Source of the DNA: Cupriavidus basilensis
GTDB taxonomy: Bacteria > Pseudomonadota > Gammaproteobacteria > Burkholderiales > Burkholderiaceae
Length of the DNA: 64,000 nucleotides
Assembly: GCF_000876015.1 (NCBI RefSeq)
Contig: NZ_BBQM01000001.1
Location: forward strand, 62,001-126,000
Reading direction: 5' to 3'
The position numbers and the translations under genes were made by a program. A model generated the notes under the pieces. It had not been told where the DNA came from and made no database searches. It saw only the letters and a program-made list of their open reading frames with translations. Position 1 is the stretch's first letter; every line of letters begins with the position of its first letter. Positions 8,757-17,677 of the stretch are shown in pieces.

Positions 8757-10967
8757 CTAGCGCCACATGTCGCGCATCTTGCTGCCGAGGTCCAGCTTCG
8801 GCAGCGAAGCCTTGGCGGGGGCCTGCGGCACCGGCGGCGGCTCCGGCCACGCCCGGCTGTGGAACAGCGGCATCACGCGGTTGGGCAGGAAGCGCGTGCG
8901 CGAGGCATAGATGTGGCGGTCGCCGAAGCCGCTTTGCTGCTGCACGTAGAAGCGCTGCGGCACCACGATGTCCAGGTGGTCGCGCGCGCGCGTCATGGCC
9001 ACGTAGAGCAGGCGGCGCTCCTCCTCGATTTCCTCGGTGGTGCCGGTGGCGAGGTCCGACGGCATGCAGCCGTCCACGGCGTTGAGCACGTAGACCGCCT
9101 TCCATTCCTGGCCCTTGGCGGAGTGGATGGTGGACAGGATCAGGTAGTCCTCGTCGCGCAGCGGCGCGCCGGATTCGTCGCTCGACGCATCGGGCGGGTC
9201 GAGCGTGAGCTCGGTCAGGAAGCGCTCGCGCGAGGCGTAGGTGGCGGCGACGCGCTCGAGCTGCTGCAGGTCGGCGGCGCGCGCGTGGGCGTCGTCGTGC
9301 ATGCGCTCCAGGTGCGGCTGGTACCACGCCACCACCTGCTCGAAGACCGGCGGCCACGGCGCGGCCGGCGCCATCAGCACGCGCGCCAGCGCGACGAACT
9401 CCGGCCACGCCTCGGCCGCGGCCGGCGGCGCCTCGAACGATTCGAGCGCGAACAGCGGCTCGGTGGCGACCTCGATGGCGTCGAGCACGCGCGCGGCGGT
9501 CTTGGGGCCCACGCCCGGCATCAGCTGCAGGCTGCGGAAGGCCGCCATGCGGTCGCGCGGATTCTCCATCCAGCGCACCACCGACAGCACGTCCTTGACG
9601 TGCGTCGACTCCAGGAATTTCAGGCCGCCGAACTTCACGAACGGGATGTTGCGGCGGACCAGCTCGATCTCGAGCTGCGCGCTGTAGTCGGCGGCGCGGA
9701 ACAGCACCGCCTGCGAGATCAGCGCCAGCCCGGCCTCGCGCCGCGCCAGGATCTGTTCGGCCACGTAGCGGGCCTGGTCGGCCTCGTCGTTGACCACCAC
9801 GATGTGCGGCTTCTCGGCCGAGGCGCGCTCGGACCACAGGTCCTTGGTGAAGCGCTCGGCGGCCAGGCCGATCACGGCGTTGGCGGCGCACAGGATGGGC
9901 TGCGTGGAGCGGTAGTTTTGCGACAGCGTGACCATGTCCGCCGCCGGCGAGAACCGCGTGGGGAAATCGAGGATGTTGCGCACGGTGGCGCCGCGGAACG
10001 CGTAGATGGACTGCGCGTCGTCGCCGACCACCGTGAGGCCGCGCCCGTCCGGCTTCAGGCGCAGCAGGATGGCGGCCTGCAGCGCGTTGGTGTCCTGGTA
10101 TTCGTCGACCAGCACGTGGTCGAAGCGCGCGCCCATGTCCTGCGCCAGCGCCGGCTCGCCGAGCGCCTGCGCCCAGTAGAGCAGCAGGTCGTCGTAGTCC
10201 AGCACCTGCTGCTTCTGCTTGGCCTCCACGTAGCCGGCGAACAGGCCGCGCAGCGCGTCGGCCCACTGGGCGTAGCGCGGGAACCAGTGCTTGAGCACGT
10301 CTTCGAGCGGGGCCTGGGTGTTGACCACGCGCGAATAGATCGACAGGCAGGTTTCCTTGCGCGGGAAGCGCGTGGCCTGCGCCGACAGGCCGAGGTCGTG
10401 CCGCACCATGTTCATCAGGTCGGCGGCGTCGCCGCGGTCGCTGATGGTGAAGGCGGGCGACAGGCCGAGCGTCTCGGCGTACTCGCGCAGCAGGCGCGCG
10501 CCGATGGCGTGGAAGGTGCCCGACCATTGCAGCGCGGCGCGCCCGGCGCCCGAAGCCTGGTTGCCGAGCGCCTGGTCGACGATGCGCTCCACGCGCCGCC
10601 CCATCTCGGCGGCGGCGCGCCGCGAGAACGTCAGCAGCAGGATGCGGCGCGGATCGGCGCCGCCCAGCACCAGGTGCGCCACGCGGTGCGCCAGCGTGTT
10701 GGTCTTGCCCGAACCGGCGCCGGCGATGATGAGCAGCGGCGAGTGCGCCTCGTGCGTCACGGCGGCGCGCTGTTCGGGATTCAGCTTCGCGAGATGCGGC
10801 GGCACTTCCGCGGCGGGCGGCGGCGGCGTGGCGGGCGAAGCCGGAGGGGCGTCGCCGGGAGCGGCAATAGGGGTGGCAGGGGCGGCAGGGGTGGCAGCGG
10901 GGGCGGAATCGAGTAGCACGGCAGGAGCCTCTGGGCTGCGGGGGCGCGCATGTGCGCTGCCCGGCAT
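8757..10967 (-). CDS. UvrD/Rep-type superfamily 1 DNA helicase
   Basis: A 736-residue 3'-5' DNA helicase. The first 55 residues are a Pro/Ala-rich extension. The helicase core then begins (LNPEQRAAV Q-motif), with Walker A GAGSGKT at about 83-89, motif II LVDEYQDTN, motif III VVGDDAQSIYAFRGA, motif IV QNYRST and motif VI VAMTRARDHL. It is closest to the UvrD/PcrA group. It lacks the RecB nuclease domain. It is transcribed alone, and its 3' end meets the ammonia-lyase gene across a 79-bp gap holding tandem repeats. Its role is likely repair or replication restart; the specific name is not assigned. Confidence 0.92.
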   Translation of the reverse strand: MPGSAHARPRSPEAPAVLLDSAPAATPAAPATPIAAPGDAPPASPATPPPPAAEVPPHLAKLNPEQRAAVTHEAHSPLLIIAGAGSGKTNTLAHRVAHLVLGGADPRRILLLTFSRRAAAEMGRRVERIVDQALGNQASGAGRAALQWSGTFHAIGARLLREYAETLGLSPAFTISDRGDAADLMNMVRHDLGLSAQATRFPRKETCLSIYSRVVNTQAPLEDVLKHWFPRYAQWADALRGLFAGYVEAKQKQQVLDYDDLLLYWAQALGEPALAQDMGARFDHVLVDEYQDTNALQAAILLRLKPDGRGLTVVGDDAQSIYAFRGATVRNILDFPTRFSPAADMVTLSQNYRSTQPILCAANAVIGLAAERFTKDLWSERASAEKPHIVVVNDEADQARYVAEQILARREAGLALISQAVLFRAADYSAQLEIELVRRNIPFVKFGGLKFLESTHVKDVLSVVRWMENPRDRMAAFRSLQLMPGVGPKTAARVLDAIEVATEPLFALESFEAPPAAAEAWPEFVALARVLMAPAAPWPPVFEQVVAWYQPHLERMHDDAHARAADLQQLERVAATYASRERFLTELTLDPPDASSDESGAPLRDEDYLILSTIHSAKGQEWKAVYVLNAVDGCMPSDLATGTTEEIEEERRLLYVAMTRARDHLDIVVPQRFYVQQQSGFGDRHIYASRTRFLPNRVMPLFHSRAWPEPPPVPQAPAKASLPKLDLGSKMRDMWR

Positions 10968-11128
10968 GGGCGGGACGAGGGCGAGAAACGGCTGCCGGTA
11001 ACTGTATATCTATACAGGCCGCGCGCGCAAGCCGCAGCGTTGCGCGCGTGGCCCTGTCAGCGGGAAACGCTGCGGGAAAGTGCCTGCAAAGGCTGGCGGA
11101 GGCGGGGAAAGACGAGAAAGAAGGCGGG

Positions 11129-11686
11129 TCAGGCGGCCTTGGCCAGCGCGTCGTCGAGCAGCTTGTGCAGCGCGTCCCACTCGGGCTCGCCCACGTAGCG
11201 CTTGAGGATGTGGCCGTCCTTGTCGATCACGAAGGTGGTCGGGGTCAGTTGCACTTCGCCGAAGGCCTTGGCGGCGGCGCCGTCGGAGTCCATCGCCACC
11301 TTGAACGGCAGCTGGCGCGTCTGGGCATAGTTCATCACGTACATCGGCGGATCGTAGCTCATCGCCACCGCCACGAACTCCAGGCCCTTGCCCTTGAACT
11401 TGTCGTAGGTGCGGACCATTTCCGGCATCTCCTTGACGCAGGTGGTGCAGCTGGTGGCCCAGAAGTTGACGAGGTAGACCTTGCCCTTGAGGTCGGCGGT
11501 GCTGATCTTCTGGCCCGACAGCAGCGTGAAGGTGGCGGGGGGCGCGGCGTTGGCCGGCGCGATCGCGCGGTAGCCGAAGAAGCCGAGCACGGCGACCAGC
11601 ACCACGGCGCCGATGACGGGCCACAGCTTGCGCTGGGCGGCGCGGGTGGTCGGGGTGGGCATGGCGGGGGAAGCCGAAGTCGTCAT
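11129..11686 (-). CDS. TlpA-like membrane-anchored thiol:disulfide oxidoreductase
   Basis: A 185-residue protein with one N-terminal membrane segment at about 22-40 and a periplasmic AhpC/TSA-Redoxin thioredoxin fold. The active site is Cys80-Thr-Thr-Cys83 in FWATSCTTCVKE, and the cis-proline loop is LTPTTFVID. CTTC differs from the CxPC of cytochrome c maturation TlpA/ResA proteins, so a general periplasmic reductase role is more likely. It is followed on the same strand by a second thioredoxin-fold gene upstream at 12328, which may share its transcript. Confidence 0.88.
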   Translation of the reverse strand: MTTSASPAMPTPTTRAAQRKLWPVIGAVVLVAVLGFFGYRAIAPANAAPPATFTLLSGQKISTADLKGKVYLVNFWATSCTTCVKEMPEMVRTYDKFKGKGLEFVAVAMSYDPPMYVMNYAQTRQLPFKVAMDSDGAAAKAFGEVQLTPTTFVIDKDGHILKRYVGEPEWDALHKLLDDALAKAA

Positions 11687-11803
11687 GATGCTTGCCGGCG
11701 GGTCAGGGGATAAGCTCCCATTCTACTGCCGCGGCCGAAGCGCTGCCGGAGGCAATTCCGGGCGCGGCCGGGCTGCGGCGATTGGCCGCAGTGCCGGGCG
11801 GTG

Positions 11804-12328
11804 TCAGCGTGGCGCCGCCGCCAGCGCCGCGCGGGCCTGGTCCAGCGCCTGCTCCAGGTAGGCGCCGTAGAAATCCGGCTGCAGGCCTTGCAGCGGCGCG
11901 GCCAGCGAGCGGCCGCGGGCGTCGAGGAACAGCACCGTGGGCGCCACCGACACGTTGTGGCTGCGCGCCCAGTCGCGCGCGGTGGTCATGGTGCCGTCGG
12001 CATTGCGCAGCGGCGTGGCGGCGGTCATGTCCAGCTCGCGCGCCTCGATCTTGCCGGCGGCGGCCTGCGGGCCGAGATAGTTGCGGCGCACGGTCTCGCA
12101 GTAGACGCAGCCGGGCAGGCTGACCAGCACCACCAGCGGCTGGCCCTTGCCGGCGGCGGCCGCGCCCTGCGCGGCGAGGTCGGTGGCGGGCGGCAGGTGG
12201 GCGGGCGCGGCCAGCGCGCTCGCGCCGCCGGCGAGCAGGGCGGCACCGAGCAGCACGGCGGCCACGGCATGCCGGGCGCGCGCGCATGGCGGCGGCATCG
12301 GGGACGGGGCGTGGGGCAGGCTCGGCAT
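11804..12328 (-). CDS. periplasmic thioredoxin-fold protein with CVYC motif
   Basis: A 174-residue protein with a signal sequence (hydrophobic stretch AVAAVLLGAALLAGG, cleavage near ALAAP). A thioredoxin-like domain carries the redox pair in LPGCVYCETVRRNYL, and SVAPTVLFLDARG supplies the cis-proline loop. It resembles SoxW/DsbC-like thioredoxin_2 proteins. The start is uncertain: the frame is open to 12454 and a second ATG lies at 12298, but 12328 gives the best signal peptide. A run of G residues (C on the coding strand) lies just upstream at about 12336-12349. The partner protein is unknown. Confidence 0.7.
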   Translation of the reverse strand: MPSLPHAPSPMPPPCARARHAVAAVLLGAALLAGGASALAAPAHLPPATDLAAQGAAAAGKGQPLVVLVSLPGCVYCETVRRNYLGPQAAAGKIEARELDMTAATPLRNADGTMTTARDWARSHNVSVAPTVLFLDARGRSLAAPLQGLQPDFYGAYLEQALDQARAALAAAPR

Positions 12329-12496
12329 GGCGGGGGCGGGGGGGGGGTGGGGAATGCAAGAATACGCGTTGGCGCGCGGGTTCCCCGATAATAGCGGCTT
12401 CCGTCCGTACCCGTGGCGCCGCGCCGGCCCGCGGGCGCGAGACCGCACCATCACGCAGCAGCCGTCCGCAGGACCGTTGCCCTATCCGCCGCCGCG

Positions 12497-13090
12497 ATGC
12501 CCCACGCCTGGTTGTCCCGCCTGCCGTCCACGCTGTCCGCCCTTGGCGCGGCCGCCGCCGTCTGCGTGCTCGTCGGCTGCTCGCCGCGCTACGACTGGCG
12601 CACCATCCAGTCCAGCGAGGGCGCCTACGCCGCGCTCTACCCGGGCAAGCCGACCGGCGCGGCGCGCGAGGTGGCCATCGCCGGGCGCAAGCTGCCGATG
12701 ACGATGGACGCGGCGCGCGTCGACGAGACCCTGTTCGCCGTGGGCGTGGTGACGCTGCCCGCCAACGACGCCGCCTTGCGCCAGGCCGCGCTCGAATCGA
12801 TGCAGGCCGGGCTGCTCGGCAACCTCGGGCCGCACGCGCCCGACGCGGTCAAGACGCGCCAGGTGACGGTGATGTCCGCCGCCACGCCGGCGGTGGCGCT
12901 GCCGGGCGTGGAGGTGCAGGTGGCGGCGGTGTCGCCGCAGGACCAGGCGCCGCGCCGGCTGACCGCGCGGCTGGTGGCCTCGGGCGTGCGGGTCTACCAG
13001 GCGGTGGTGCTGGAGGCCGGCGACGCCGCGCGCGACCAGCGCCAGGCCGAGCAGGTCGACCAGTTCCTGACGGGTTTCCATCCGTTCTGA
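12497..13090 (+). CDS. putative lipoprotein, function unknown
   Basis: A 197-residue secreted protein. The signal peptide ends in a lipobox, VLVGC, with Cys at about residue 28, so lipid attachment to the envelope is expected. The mature part begins SPRYDWRTIQSSEG and runs through a compact mixed alpha/beta domain without cysteines. I do not recognise a named family beyond 'transmembrane/lipoprotein' annotations common in Burkholderiales. It precedes the LysE gene by 39 bp on the same strand. Confidence 0.72.
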   Translation: MPHAWLSRLPSTLSALGAAAAVCVLVGCSPRYDWRTIQSSEGAYAALYPGKPTGAAREVAIAGRKLPMTMDAARVDETLFAVGVVTLPANDAALRQAALESMQAGLLGNLGPHAPDAVKTRQVTVMSAATPAVALPGVEVQVAAVSPQDQAPRRLTARLVASGVRVYQAVVLEAGDAARDQRQAEQVDQFLTGFHPF

Positions 13091-13129
13091 GTGCGGGACT
13101 GGCGCAACGTTTTTTCAAGGAGTGATGTC

Positions 13130-13780
13130 ATGCGTTGGGAAGTTTGGCTGGCCTATTTCGCGGCCTGTTGGGTGATTGCCGTGTCGCCGGGTTCGGGCGC
13201 GGTGCTGTCGATGAGCCACGGCCTGTCCTACGGGCTGCGCAAGACCACCACCACCATCTTCGGCCTGCAGGCGGGGCTGGTGATCATCCTGCTGGTGGCG
13301 GGCGGCGGCCTGGGCGCGCTGCTGCTGGCTTCCGAGCACGCCTTCGCCGTGGTCAAGACGATCGGCGCGCTCTACCTGATCTACCTGGGCGTGCAGCAGT
13401 GGCGCGCGCGCGTGGAGGACAGCCCGGCCGCCGCCGAGGACGCGGCCGCCGCGCCGCGCGTGGCCGCGCTGAGCCCGCGCCGGCGCTTCGCCACCGGGCT
13501 GCTGACCAACGTGACCAATCCCAAGGGCATCATCTTCATGGTGGCGGTGCTGCCGCAGTTCATCGACCCCACGCATCCGCTGGCGCCGCAGCTCGCCATC
13601 CTGGCCGCGACCATGTGCGGCGTGGACCTGGTGGTGATGCACGGCTACGCGCTGCTGGCCTCGCGCATGCGCGGCCTGTTCCGCAACGCGCGTGCCATGC
13701 GCTGGCAGAACCGCGTGTTCGGCAGCGTGCTGGTGGCGGTGGGCACGGCGCTGTTCTTCGTGCGGCGCCATCCGGCCTGA
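13130..13780 (+). CDS. LysE/RhtB family amino acid exporter
   Basis: A 216-residue inner-membrane protein with about six hydrophobic segments. It has the family signature near the N-terminus (SPGSGAVLSMSHGLSYGLRKTT) and a conserved NPKGIIFMVAVLPQFID segment after the central loop. RhtB/LysE members export amino acids or homoserine derivatives; the substrate here is unknown. The ATG at 13130 follows an AAGGAG ribosome binding site at 13117-13122, which decides the start over an upstream in-frame GTG at 13091. Confidence 0.92.
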   Translation: MRWEVWLAYFAACWVIAVSPGSGAVLSMSHGLSYGLRKTTTTIFGLQAGLVIILLVAGGGLGALLLASEHAFAVVKTIGALYLIYLGVQQWRARVEDSPAAAEDAAAAPRVAALSPRRRFATGLLTNVTNPKGIIFMVAVLPQFIDPTHPLAPQLAILAATMCGVDLVVMHGYALLASRMRGLFRNARAMRWQNRVFGSVLVAVGTALFFVRRHPA

Positions 13781-13873
13781 CCGTCGGGCCCGCCCGCGCC
13801 GGCCGCATCGCCGCTGGCCCCGGGGTCGCGGGTTTGCTTAAATAGGTGCATTGTTCCGTTGCGGAGTCCAGCC

Positions 13874-14041
13874 ATGCGCAGTCCCTCCCTCTTGCAGGCC
13901 CTGCCGTCCGGGCGTCCGTTCCATACCGTGCCGCCGGTGGAGGAGCCCGGGCCGCCGGGGGTGCCGCCCGACCTGCCGCTGCCGCCCGAGGAAGACCCGC
14001 CGCCGGCGGAGCCGCCGGTGGCCGTGCCGCCGCGCGGCTGA
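13874..14041 (+). CDS. small proline-rich hypothetical protein
   Basis: A 55-residue ORF. Residues 1-20 are ordinary and slightly basic; from about residue 20 it is a Pro/Glu-rich tail (PPVEEPGPPG, PPEEDPPPAEPP). There is no membrane segment or cysteine. An AT-rich patch (TTTGCTTAAATAG) just upstream could be a promoter, and the ORF stands alone between two oppositely oriented genes. Low-complexity coding in a GC-rich genome can arise by chance, so this is a tentative gene. Confidence 0.4.
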   Translation: MRSPSLLQALPSGRPFHTVPPVEEPGPPGVPPDLPLPPEEDPPPAEPPVAVPPRG

Positions 14042-14084
14042 GGGCATTCGCCCAAGCCCCTCCCAAGGCTTGCTAAAGACCATC

Positions 14085-15629
14085 TCAAGGCCCGCGCAGC
14101 GCGCGCCGGTACTGGATGGCCTCGCCCACATGGCCGGGCTGCAATAGCCCGGCGCCTTCCAGGTCCGCCACCGTGCGGGCGATCTTCAATACCCGGAAAT
14201 AGGCGCGCGCCGACCACGCCAGCTTGGTCATGGCGGCGCGCAGCATGGCCTGCGCCTCGGGCGCGAGCGGGCAGTGCTCGTCGATCTCGCGGCCGGCCAG
14301 GGCGGCGTTGGGTTTGCCCTGGCGCGCCTGCTGGCGGGCGCGCGCGGCCAGTATGCGCTCGCGCACGTCGGCGCTGGCTTCGCCGGGCGGGCCGTCGAGC
14401 ATGTCCTGCTGGTCCTGGGCGCGCACCTCGACCTGCAGGTCGATGCGGTCGAGCAGCGGGCCGGAGAGCCGGGACTGGTAGCGCTGGACCTGGTCGGGCG
14501 TGCAGCGGCAGGGCCGGGACGGATGGCCGAGGTAGCCGCACGGGCACGGGTTCATGGCGGCGACGAACTGGAAGCGGGCCGGGAAGTCGGCCTGGCGGTT
14601 GGCGCGCGAGATGGTGACGCGGCCGGATTCCAGCGGCTCGCGCAGGACTTCGAGCACGCGGCGGTCGAACTCGGGCAGCTCGTCCAGGAACAGCACGCCG
14701 TGGTGGGCGAGGGAAATCTCGCCGGGCCGGGGATTGCCGCCGCCGCCGACCAGCGCGGCGGCCGAGGCGGTGTGGTGCGGCGCGCGGTAGGGCCGCTCGC
14801 GCCAGCGGGCGGGCTGGAAGCCGGCGGTGGTGAGGCTTTGCACGGCGGCCGACTCGAGCGCCTCTTCCAGCGTCATCGGCGGCAGCAGGCCCGGGAAGCG
14901 CTGCGCGAGCATCGACTTGCCGGTGCCGGGCGGCCCGACCAGCAGCGCCGAATGCTGGCCCGCGGCGGCGATCTCCATCGCGCGGCGGGCCTGGGCCTGG
15001 CCGCGCACGTCGCGCATGTCGGGGCAGTCCGGGCCATTGTCGGCGAGCGCGACCAGCGGTTCGGCGCGCGGCAGGCGGCCGTCGGGCAGCGGCCCAAGGT
15101 GAGCGCAGACTTCCAGCAGGGAGCGCGCCGCGTAGACGGTGACGCCGTCGATCAGGGCGGCCTCGGGGGCGTTCTCGGCCGCCACCACGAAGGCGCGCGC
15201 CGGCCCGGCGCCGGCGGCCGCGCGCGCGGCGTTGTCGCGCCCGAGGCCCATCGTCATGGCCAGCGCGCCGCGCACCGGGCGCAGCGCGCCGGACAGCGAC
15301 AGCTCGCCGGCGAACTCGCAGGCGTCCAGCCCGTCGAGCGGGATCTGCCCGCTGGCGGCGAGGATGCCGAGGGCGATGGGCAGGTCGAAGCGCCCCGATT
15401 CCTTGGGCAGGTCGGCCGGCGCGAGATTGACGGTGATGCGCCGGTTCGGGAATTCGAAGCGGCTGTTGAGGATGGCCGCGCGCACGCGCTCGCGGCTTTC
15501 GCGGACCTCGGTCTCGGCCAGGCCGACGATGCTGCAGGCGGGCAGGCCGTTGGCGAGATGGACCTCGACCGACACCAGCGGGGCTTCCAGCCCGGTCAGG
15601 GCGCGGCTGCGCAGCAGGGCGAGGCTCAT
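14085..15629 (-). CDS. comM: YifB/ComM family Mg-chelatase-like AAA+ ATPase
   Basis: A 514-residue ATPase of the ComM family. In naturally transformable bacteria it is a hexameric helicase aiding branch migration during DNA uptake. The N-terminal domain is ChlI-like (SRALTGLEAPLVSVEVHLANGLP), followed by Walker A GPPGTGKS near 226 and Walker B VLFLDELPEF. A zinc-type cysteine cluster NPCPCGYLGHPSRPC follows, then a C-terminal Mg_chelatase_C domain. The length matches ComM (about 500). It sits 169 bp downstream of ubiK on the same strand. Confidence 0.93.
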   Translation of the reverse strand: MSLALLRSRALTGLEAPLVSVEVHLANGLPACSIVGLAETEVRESRERVRAAILNSRFEFPNRRITVNLAPADLPKESGRFDLPIALGILAASGQIPLDGLDACEFAGELSLSGALRPVRGALAMTMGLGRDNAARAAAGAGPARAFVVAAENAPEAALIDGVTVYAARSLLEVCAHLGPLPDGRLPRAEPLVALADNGPDCPDMRDVRGQAQARRAMEIAAAGQHSALLVGPPGTGKSMLAQRFPGLLPPMTLEEALESAAVQSLTTAGFQPARWRERPYRAPHHTASAAALVGGGGNPRPGEISLAHHGVLFLDELPEFDRRVLEVLREPLESGRVTISRANRQADFPARFQFVAAMNPCPCGYLGHPSRPCRCTPDQVQRYQSRLSGPLLDRIDLQVEVRAQDQQDMLDGPPGEASADVRERILAARARQQARQGKPNAALAGREIDEHCPLAPEAQAMLRAAMTKLAWSARAYFRVLKIARTVADLEGAGLLQPGHVGEAIQYRRALRGP

Positions 15630-15737
15630 CGCGGCGCCGCCGGCGTTGCGGAAGTGTTAACGAAAATGGCCGCCGGAGTGCGGCGGCCATCGTGGCGGGT
15701 CGGGCTGCGGCCCGGGCTTCCCGGTGTCCCGGCGCGG

Positions 15738-15773
15738 TCCGGGACCATATTCGGGACGCTATCCGGGACCATG
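15738..15773. repeat. three 12-bp tandem units
   Basis: Units TCCGGGACCATA, TTCGGGACGCTA and TCCGGGACCATG follow one another exactly between the ubiK stop and the comM start. No coding or terminator role is evident. Confidence 0.55.
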
Positions 15774-15798
15774 CAGCGGCGGCGGCGCGGCAAGCGCG

Positions 15799-16062
15799 TC
15801 AGCCGGCAGCCGGGGTGTCGGTGCCGCCGGCGGCGCGGCGTTCCAGCTCGAGCACGCGCGCTTCCAGTTCTTCCAGGCGCGCGCGGGTGCGGGCCAGCAC
15901 CTGCGACTGCACGTCGAATTCCTCGCGCGTGACCAGGTCGAGCTTGGAAAAGCCCTGCGCCATCATGCTGCGCACGTTTTTCTCGATGTCCTTGGCGGGC
16001 GAGTTGCGCAGCGCCTCGCTGACCTTGGCCTGGAAGTCGTTGAACAGGTCGGTCGGTTTCAT
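15799..16062 (-). CDS. ubiK: ubiquinone biosynthesis accessory factor UbiK (YqiC, BMFP family)
   Basis: An 87-residue protein: a helical N-terminal half (MKPTDLFNDFQAKVSEALRN) followed by a trimerising coiled coil at about 45-75 (SQVLARTRARLEELEARVLELERR). UbiK helps the Ubi complex assemble on membranes for aerobic ubiquinone synthesis. AAAAGGAG at 16070-16077 fixes the ATG at 16062. The divergent promoter region of the porin-glnK-amtB operon begins at once upstream, and an NtrC-like site abuts this ribosome binding site. Confidence 0.9.
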   Translation of the reverse strand: MKPTDLFNDFQAKVSEALRNSPAKDIEKNVRSMMAQGFSKLDLVTREEFDVQSQVLARTRARLEELEARVLELERRAAGGTDTPAAG

Positions 16063-16076
16063 GGTGATTCTCCTTT

Positions 16077-16093
16077 TGCACCGCGTTGGTGCG
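16077..16093. promoter_or_regulatory. NtrC-like binding site
   Basis: TGCACCGCGTTGGTGCG fits the NtrC consensus TGCACC-N5-GGTGCA at all but the last base. It lies about 290 bp upstream of the predicted start from the sigma-54 promoter at 16343-16359. A weaker TGCATC-N2-GGTGCA repeat lies at 16121-16134. It touches the ubiK ribosome binding site, so NtrC bound here could also hinder ubiK. The gene-free stretch 16063-16434 holds these sites and the promoter. Confidence 0.6.
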
Positions 16094-16342
16094 AATGATG
16101 GGTGGGCGGCTCCGCTCTGCTGCATCGCGGTGCAGCCTCCCGGGGGCGCGGGCAAACGCGGTGCGCACTCGGCACATGCCGCCGGCATGGGCCGATTATC
16201 GCGCTTCGCGCGCCGCCGGGAAAGCGCCAGCGCGGCCTGGTAACACCTTTTGACGTGTGGATGCCCTCGCGGCGGTCCGTGGCGGGGGGATTGGGGAGGG
16301 ATTCAATCTGCACAAAAACCGTGGCCGGCGGGGTCCGTGAGG

Positions 16343-16359
16343 CTGGCACGGCAGTTGCA
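16343..16359 (+). promoter_or_regulatory. sigma-54 promoter of the porin-glnK-amtB operon
   Basis: CTGGCACGGCAGTTGCA is a full -24/-12 match (TGGCAC-N5-TTGC), 76 bp before the porin start codon. NtrC with sigma-54 is the standard regulator of glnK-amtB in Proteobacteria. Confidence 0.88.
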
Positions 16360-16434
16360 GTAATGAAACCAGGAGCCTCGTTTTACATTTATTCAAACAC
16401 ACGAGTACCGAGCCAAAAAAAGGAGAAGAAATCC

Positions 16435-17244
16435 ATGAAGAAGTTGGCCTTTGCAGTCAGCGCCAGTGCAGTCGTGCTTTGCGGTCTTGTTCCCGCAGCT
16501 TACGCCCAGAGCACCCCGGACGCGGCGGCCGCCCCCGCCGCCGCTCCCGCCGCTGAAGAAGCCTCGCCGCATACCTTCTCGGCCAACGTGACGCTGGCCA
16601 GCGAATATCGCTATCGCGGCCTGATGCAGACCAACCGCCGCCCGGCCATCCAGGGCGGGTTCGACTACGCGCATTCGAGCGGCTTCTACATCGGCAACTG
16701 GAACTCGAGCATCAGCTGGCTCGACGACAGCAACCCGGACGTGTCGGCGCCGATCGAGATGGATTTCTACGCCGGCTTCAAGAATACCGTGACCATCGCC
16801 GGACTGGAGTGGAACTATGACGCCGGCGTGCTGCAGTACTACTACCCGGGCGACTACCCGAACGGCTACACGCGCCCGAACACGACGGAGCTCTATGTTG
16901 GCGCCGGCTACGGCCCGGTGTTCCTGAAGTATTCGCAGTCGATGACCAACCTGTTCGGTTATGCCGACAGCCGCTACAGCTACTACGTGGACCTGAGCGC
17001 GAACGTGCCGCTGAACTTCTGGGACCTGACGGCGAACGCGCACATCGGCTACCAGAACGTGAAGCACGTGGACAGCGCCTCGTACACGGACTGGAAGCTG
17101 GGCCTGACCAAGGACCTGGGCAAGGGTTTCGCGCTGGCGATCGCGTATATCGACACCAACGCGCACCGCTCGGTCTATACCAATACCTCCGGCCGCTATG
17201 TCGGCCGTGCCACGGCCTGGGCTTCGATCACCAAGACTTTCTAA
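16435..17244 (+). CDS. TorF-family putative outer-membrane porin
   Basis: A 269-residue protein with a cleavable signal (MKKLAFAVSASAVVLCGLVPAAYA, cleavage about 24), an Ala/Pro-rich linker to about 45, and a beta-rich barrel. The barrel has alternating aromatics (ASEYRYRGL, GFYIGNWNSSISW) and a C-terminal aromatic residue (ITKTF) as in outer-membrane proteins. The family is Gcw_chp/TorF. It is the first gene under the sigma-54 promoter and is followed by glnK (64 bp) and amtB. This suggests a role in outer-membrane passage of ammonium or small nitrogen compounds, which is inference. A strong AGGAG lies 5' of the start. Confidence 0.85.
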   Translation: MKKLAFAVSASAVVLCGLVPAAYAQSTPDAAAAPAAAPAAEEASPHTFSANVTLASEYRYRGLMQTNRRPAIQGGFDYAHSSGFYIGNWNSSISWLDDSNPDVSAPIEMDFYAGFKNTVTIAGLEWNYDAGVLQYYYPGDYPNGYTRPNTTELYVGAGYGPVFLKYSQSMTNLFGYADSRYSYYVDLSANVPLNFWDLTANAHIGYQNVKHVDSASYTDWKLGLTKDLGKGFALAIAYIDTNAHRSVYTNTSGRYVGRATAWASITKTF

Positions 17245-17254
17245 ACAAGCGTGA

Positions 17255-17647
<393 letters not shown>

Positions 17648-17677
17648 CGCACAGCCCAACGACAAGAGGTTAATCAC

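Noticed and set aside
12336..12350. G-run as a phase-variable tract or G-quadruplex
   Set aside because: It lies outside the favoured coding start and a single homopolymer in a GC-rich genome is weak evidence.
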